A stretch of 6,745 nucleotides of DNA from Clostridia bacterium (lineage in GTDB: Bacteria; Bacillota; Clostridia; Oscillospirales; CAG-272). A program made the translations under genes and the position numbers. The notes below the pieces were generated by a model. It had not been told where the DNA came from. It worked only from the letters and a program-made list of their open reading frames with translations, and ran no database searches. This document shows, piece after piece, positions 5,206 to 6,745 of the stretch. The DNA lies in NCBI GenBank assembly GCA_017466495.1, contig JAFTUB010000095.1, positions 1 to 6,745 of the forward strand, written 5' to 3'. The first letter of the stretch is position 1. Every line of letters starts with the position of its first letter.

Positions 5206-6108
5206 GTGAACAGCATCACCGAATTTGAACGGGAGTTTACCTGTGTCATGCGAGGTTACAGCCCCAGAGAGGTTGACGAAGCCATCAATATGTTGATTTC
5301 CTACGGCGCCGAGCTGGAGTCGGCCAATGCTGAATTTGCCGAGGCCAACGATGCTTTGATGCAGCAGAACGATGCCGCCGCCGCGGAAATTGACCGTCTG
5401 CGCAGCGAAAATGCCGCACTGCGGGAAGAGAACCGCGGGTTGCAGGATGAGCTCGAGGGCAGTCACGCAAGACTGGCAGAGGAGAAGCAGCGCGTGGCAG
5501 AGGCCAATGCCCGTGCCGACGGTCTGCGTGCCGATGCCGAGTCGGTCCTGGGGAAGCTCACTGCCCGGTGTGATGCCGAGGAGAAGCGGTATGCCGCGCT
5601 CACCCGCAGAACATCCGATTTGATCGAAGCGGTGCGTGCTCTGTATGCCGAGCATATGCAGGCAATCGACGCGCTGACTGAGGTGAATCCTGCCCCCGCT
5701 GATGAGGCTCCCTCTGTTTCCCGGCCTGCGGTTCGCCGCGCTGCCATGGCGGCTGCTGTTGTTGCACCTGAGCCGGAGGAGCCTGAAGTCCAGCCCCCGC
5801 ATGCCATTCCCCGGTCACCGCGCCGACAGGCTACTCCCGCCATCCCGGCTGCCGAGTCCGCACCTGCGGAAGCAGAAGTCTTCGCAGATCCCGTGACCGA
5901 AGCCGAGGAAGCCCCCACCCGCCAGTTTTCCATCCCCACCGAGACGGTCACGGTGGAGCTTGATTCGGCCCGGGTGGATGCTGTCTACCGTCCGGCTAAG
6001 CCGTCAGCCATTAAGGTGATCCGAGACAGCGACGCCGAAAAGACACCTACCCATAGCTTTTCCGCCGTCCGCCGCACGCTGGATGAGATCGGCTCCAAAC
6101 TGAAGTAA
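5206..6108 (+). CDS. divIVA: DivIVA-family cell-division/polarity protein
   Basis: DivIVA proteins bind strongly curved membrane at septa and poles and recruit division or growth factors. The N-terminal domain is clear: FEREFTCVMRGYSPREVDEAINMLI (7-31) matches the family's F(R)GYxxxEVxxfL signature. The residue equal to the B. subtilis membrane-inserting Phe17 is Met15, next to Arg16. A long acidic coiled coil follows (about 35-145, Ala/Glu/Arg/Leu rich), then a Pro/Ala/Glu-rich linker (about 159-237). A C-terminal block (238-300) contains TRQFSIPTETVTVEL and ends HSFSAVRRTLDEIGSKLK. At 300 residues it is much longer than B. subtilis DivIVA (about 164), but long tails are known in the family. 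The start is GTG 5206 with AAGGAAAGG at 5186-5194 and AGG at 5196-5198. It sits between ylmH and ileS as in B. subtilis. Confidence 0.92.
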   Translation: MNSITEFEREFTCVMRGYSPREVDEAINMLISYGAELESANAEFAEANDALMQQNDAAAAEIDRLRSENAALREENRGLQDELEGSHARLAEEKQRVAEANARADGLRADAESVLGKLTARCDAEEKRYAALTRRTSDLIEAVRALYAEHMQAIDALTEVNPAPADEAPSVSRPAVRRAAMAAAVVAPEPEEPEVQPPHAIPRSPRRQATPAIPAAESAPAEAEVFADPVTEAEEAPTRQFSIPTETVTVELDSARVDAVYRPAKPSAIKVIRDSDAEKTPTHSFSAVRRTLDEIGSKLK

Positions 6109-6127
6109 CATTTTACATCGAAAATTC

Positions 6128-6154
6128 GGCAGAAATGCCTTTACCGCAAAGGAG
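6128..6154 (+). promoter_or_regulatory. Small competing hairpins in the ileS leader
   Basis: In the 56-nt gap between divIVA and ileS, GGCA-GAAA-TGCC (6128-6139) forms a 4-bp stem with a GAAA tetraloop. CCTTT (6138-6142) can instead pair with AAAGG (6148-6152), which is the core of the ileS Shine-Dalgarno AAAGGAG (6148-6154). The two share bases 6138-6139 and so exclude each other. Both stems are short, so regulation is only a possibility. The gap is far too short for a T-box leader. Confidence 0.3.
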
Positions 6155-6164
6155 ACCATGTCAA

Positions 6165-6745
6165 ATGGCACAGGACTATACCAATACGCTTAACCTGCCC
6201 GCAACCGAATTTCCCATGCGCGGCAACCTTCCCAACCGTGAGCCCGATACCCTCAAGTACTGGGAAGAGATCGACCTCTACCGTGAAATGCTCAAGAAAA
6301 ATGCCGACTGCCCTGCCTTCGTGCTGCATGACGGCCCTCCTTTCTCCAACGGCAATATTCACATGGGGCACGCGCTGAATAAGATCCTCAAGGATTTCAT
6401 CAACAAGTACAAATCCATGGCCGGCTTCCGCGTTCCCTACGTTCCCGGCTGGGATAACCACGGCCTGCCCATCGAGCGCGCCATCGAAAACTCCAAGAAG
6501 AAGCTGAACAAGGATATGACGGTTCCCGAGTTCCGCAAGCACTGTGAGGAGTTTGCCGAGGACTTCATTCAGAAGCAGATGGCCGGCTTCAAGCGTCTTG
6601 GCGTGGTGGGCGATTGGGAGAACCCCTACCGCACCATGGACAAGCACTTCGAGGCTCAGGAAGTCAAGGTCTTCGGCCGCATGTTTGACAAGGGCTTCAT
6701 CTACAAGGGCCTGAAGCCCGTCACCTGGTGCCCCTTCTGCGCCAC
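6165..6745 (+). CDS. ileS: IleS, isoleucyl-tRNA synthetase (N-terminal part)
   Basis: IleS charges tRNA-Ile with isoleucine using ATP. The first 193 codons are present and the gene runs off the right edge. The protein begins MAQDYTNTLNLPATEFPMRGNLPNRE, typical of IleS. The class I nucleotide-binding region is HDGPPFSNGNIHMGHALNK (55-73), with HMGH (66-69) as the HIGH signature. VPGWDNHGLPIE follows, and the visible sequence closes with KPVTWCPFCA, a region that leads into the editing (CP1) domain. KMSKS lies beyond the window. Start ATG 6165 has AAAGGAG at 6148-6154, 10 nt away; ATG 6158 is in another frame. It follows divIVA by 56 nt, the usual Gram-positive position. Codon use is very regular, as expected for a highly expressed gene. 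Confidence 0.97.
   Translation, partial: MAQDYTNTLNLPATEFPMRGNLPNREPDTLKYWEEIDLYREMLKKNADCPAFVLHDGPPFSNGNIHMGHALNKILKDFINKYKSMAGFRVPYVPGWDNHGLPIERAIENSKKKLNKDMTVPEFRKHCEEFAEDFIQKQMAGFKRLGVVGDWENPYRTMDKHFEAQEVKVFGRMFDKGFIYKGLKPVTWCPFCA

Noticed and set aside
6109..6164. T-box riboswitch ahead of ileS
   Set aside because: Only 56 nt separate divIVA and ileS, and neither a T-box sequence nor an antiterminator/terminator pair is visible.
1..6745. Mobile element, phage, CRISPR or defence system
   Set aside because: All genes are conserved housekeeping genes in a known order; no transposase, integrase, spaced repeats or terminal inverted repeats are visible.

Overview
This GC-rich window carries one long, entirely plus-strand run of housekeeping genes. 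It is the clostridial version of the Gram-positive ylm/sepF/divIVA cell-division neighbourhood. The order is queA (3' end only), miaA, an HlyD-like membrane protein gene, ylmE (YggS family), sepF, ylmG (YggT family), ylmH (S4 domain), divIVA and ileS (5' end only). The stretch ylmE-sepF-ylmG-ylmH-divIVA-ileS matches the well-known Bacillus subtilis order. The organism is therefore a Firmicute. The high GC, the HlyD-like gene in the place where ylmD often sits, and the sequence style suggest a gut-type Clostridia (Oscillospiraceae/Ruminococcaceae-like) bacterium. That placement is inference, because no rRNA or other marker is present.

Region 1 (1-2516) holds two tRNA-modification genes, queA (queuosine, position 34) and miaA (isopentenyl-A37), followed by a single-pass membrane protein with an extracytoplasmic HlyD/MacA-like adaptor fold. 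Spacing is tight (13 and 19 nt), so they are probably co-transcribed. Region 2 (2537-3889) holds ylmE and sepF. The 3' end of ylmE is abruptly AT-rich and contains a near-consensus sigma-A promoter, TTGACA-N17-GATAAT, which probably supplies extra transcription for sepF. A weak terminator-like hairpin sits at the end of ylmE.

Region 3 (3890-4109) is the only sizeable gene gap, about 220 nt. It contains several hairpins, a good intrinsic terminator (3991-4046), a possible -10 box, and a hairpin that covers the ylmG ribosome binding site. Region 4 (4110-6745) is ylmG (TTG start), ylmH (overlapping ylmG by one base), divIVA (GTG start) and the start of ileS. No T-box leader precedes ileS inside the short divIVA-ileS gap.

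How the genes work together: SepF anchors and bundles FtsZ at the membrane. DivIVA marks curved or septal membrane. YlmG and YlmE are conserved accessory proteins, and YlmH is a ribosome/RNA-binding S4 protein. QueA, MiaA and IleS serve tRNA maturation and charging. I found no mobile element, CRISPR array, tRNA or rRNA gene. The least explained items are the HlyD-like gene without a transporter partner and the structured RNA region between sepF and ylmG.
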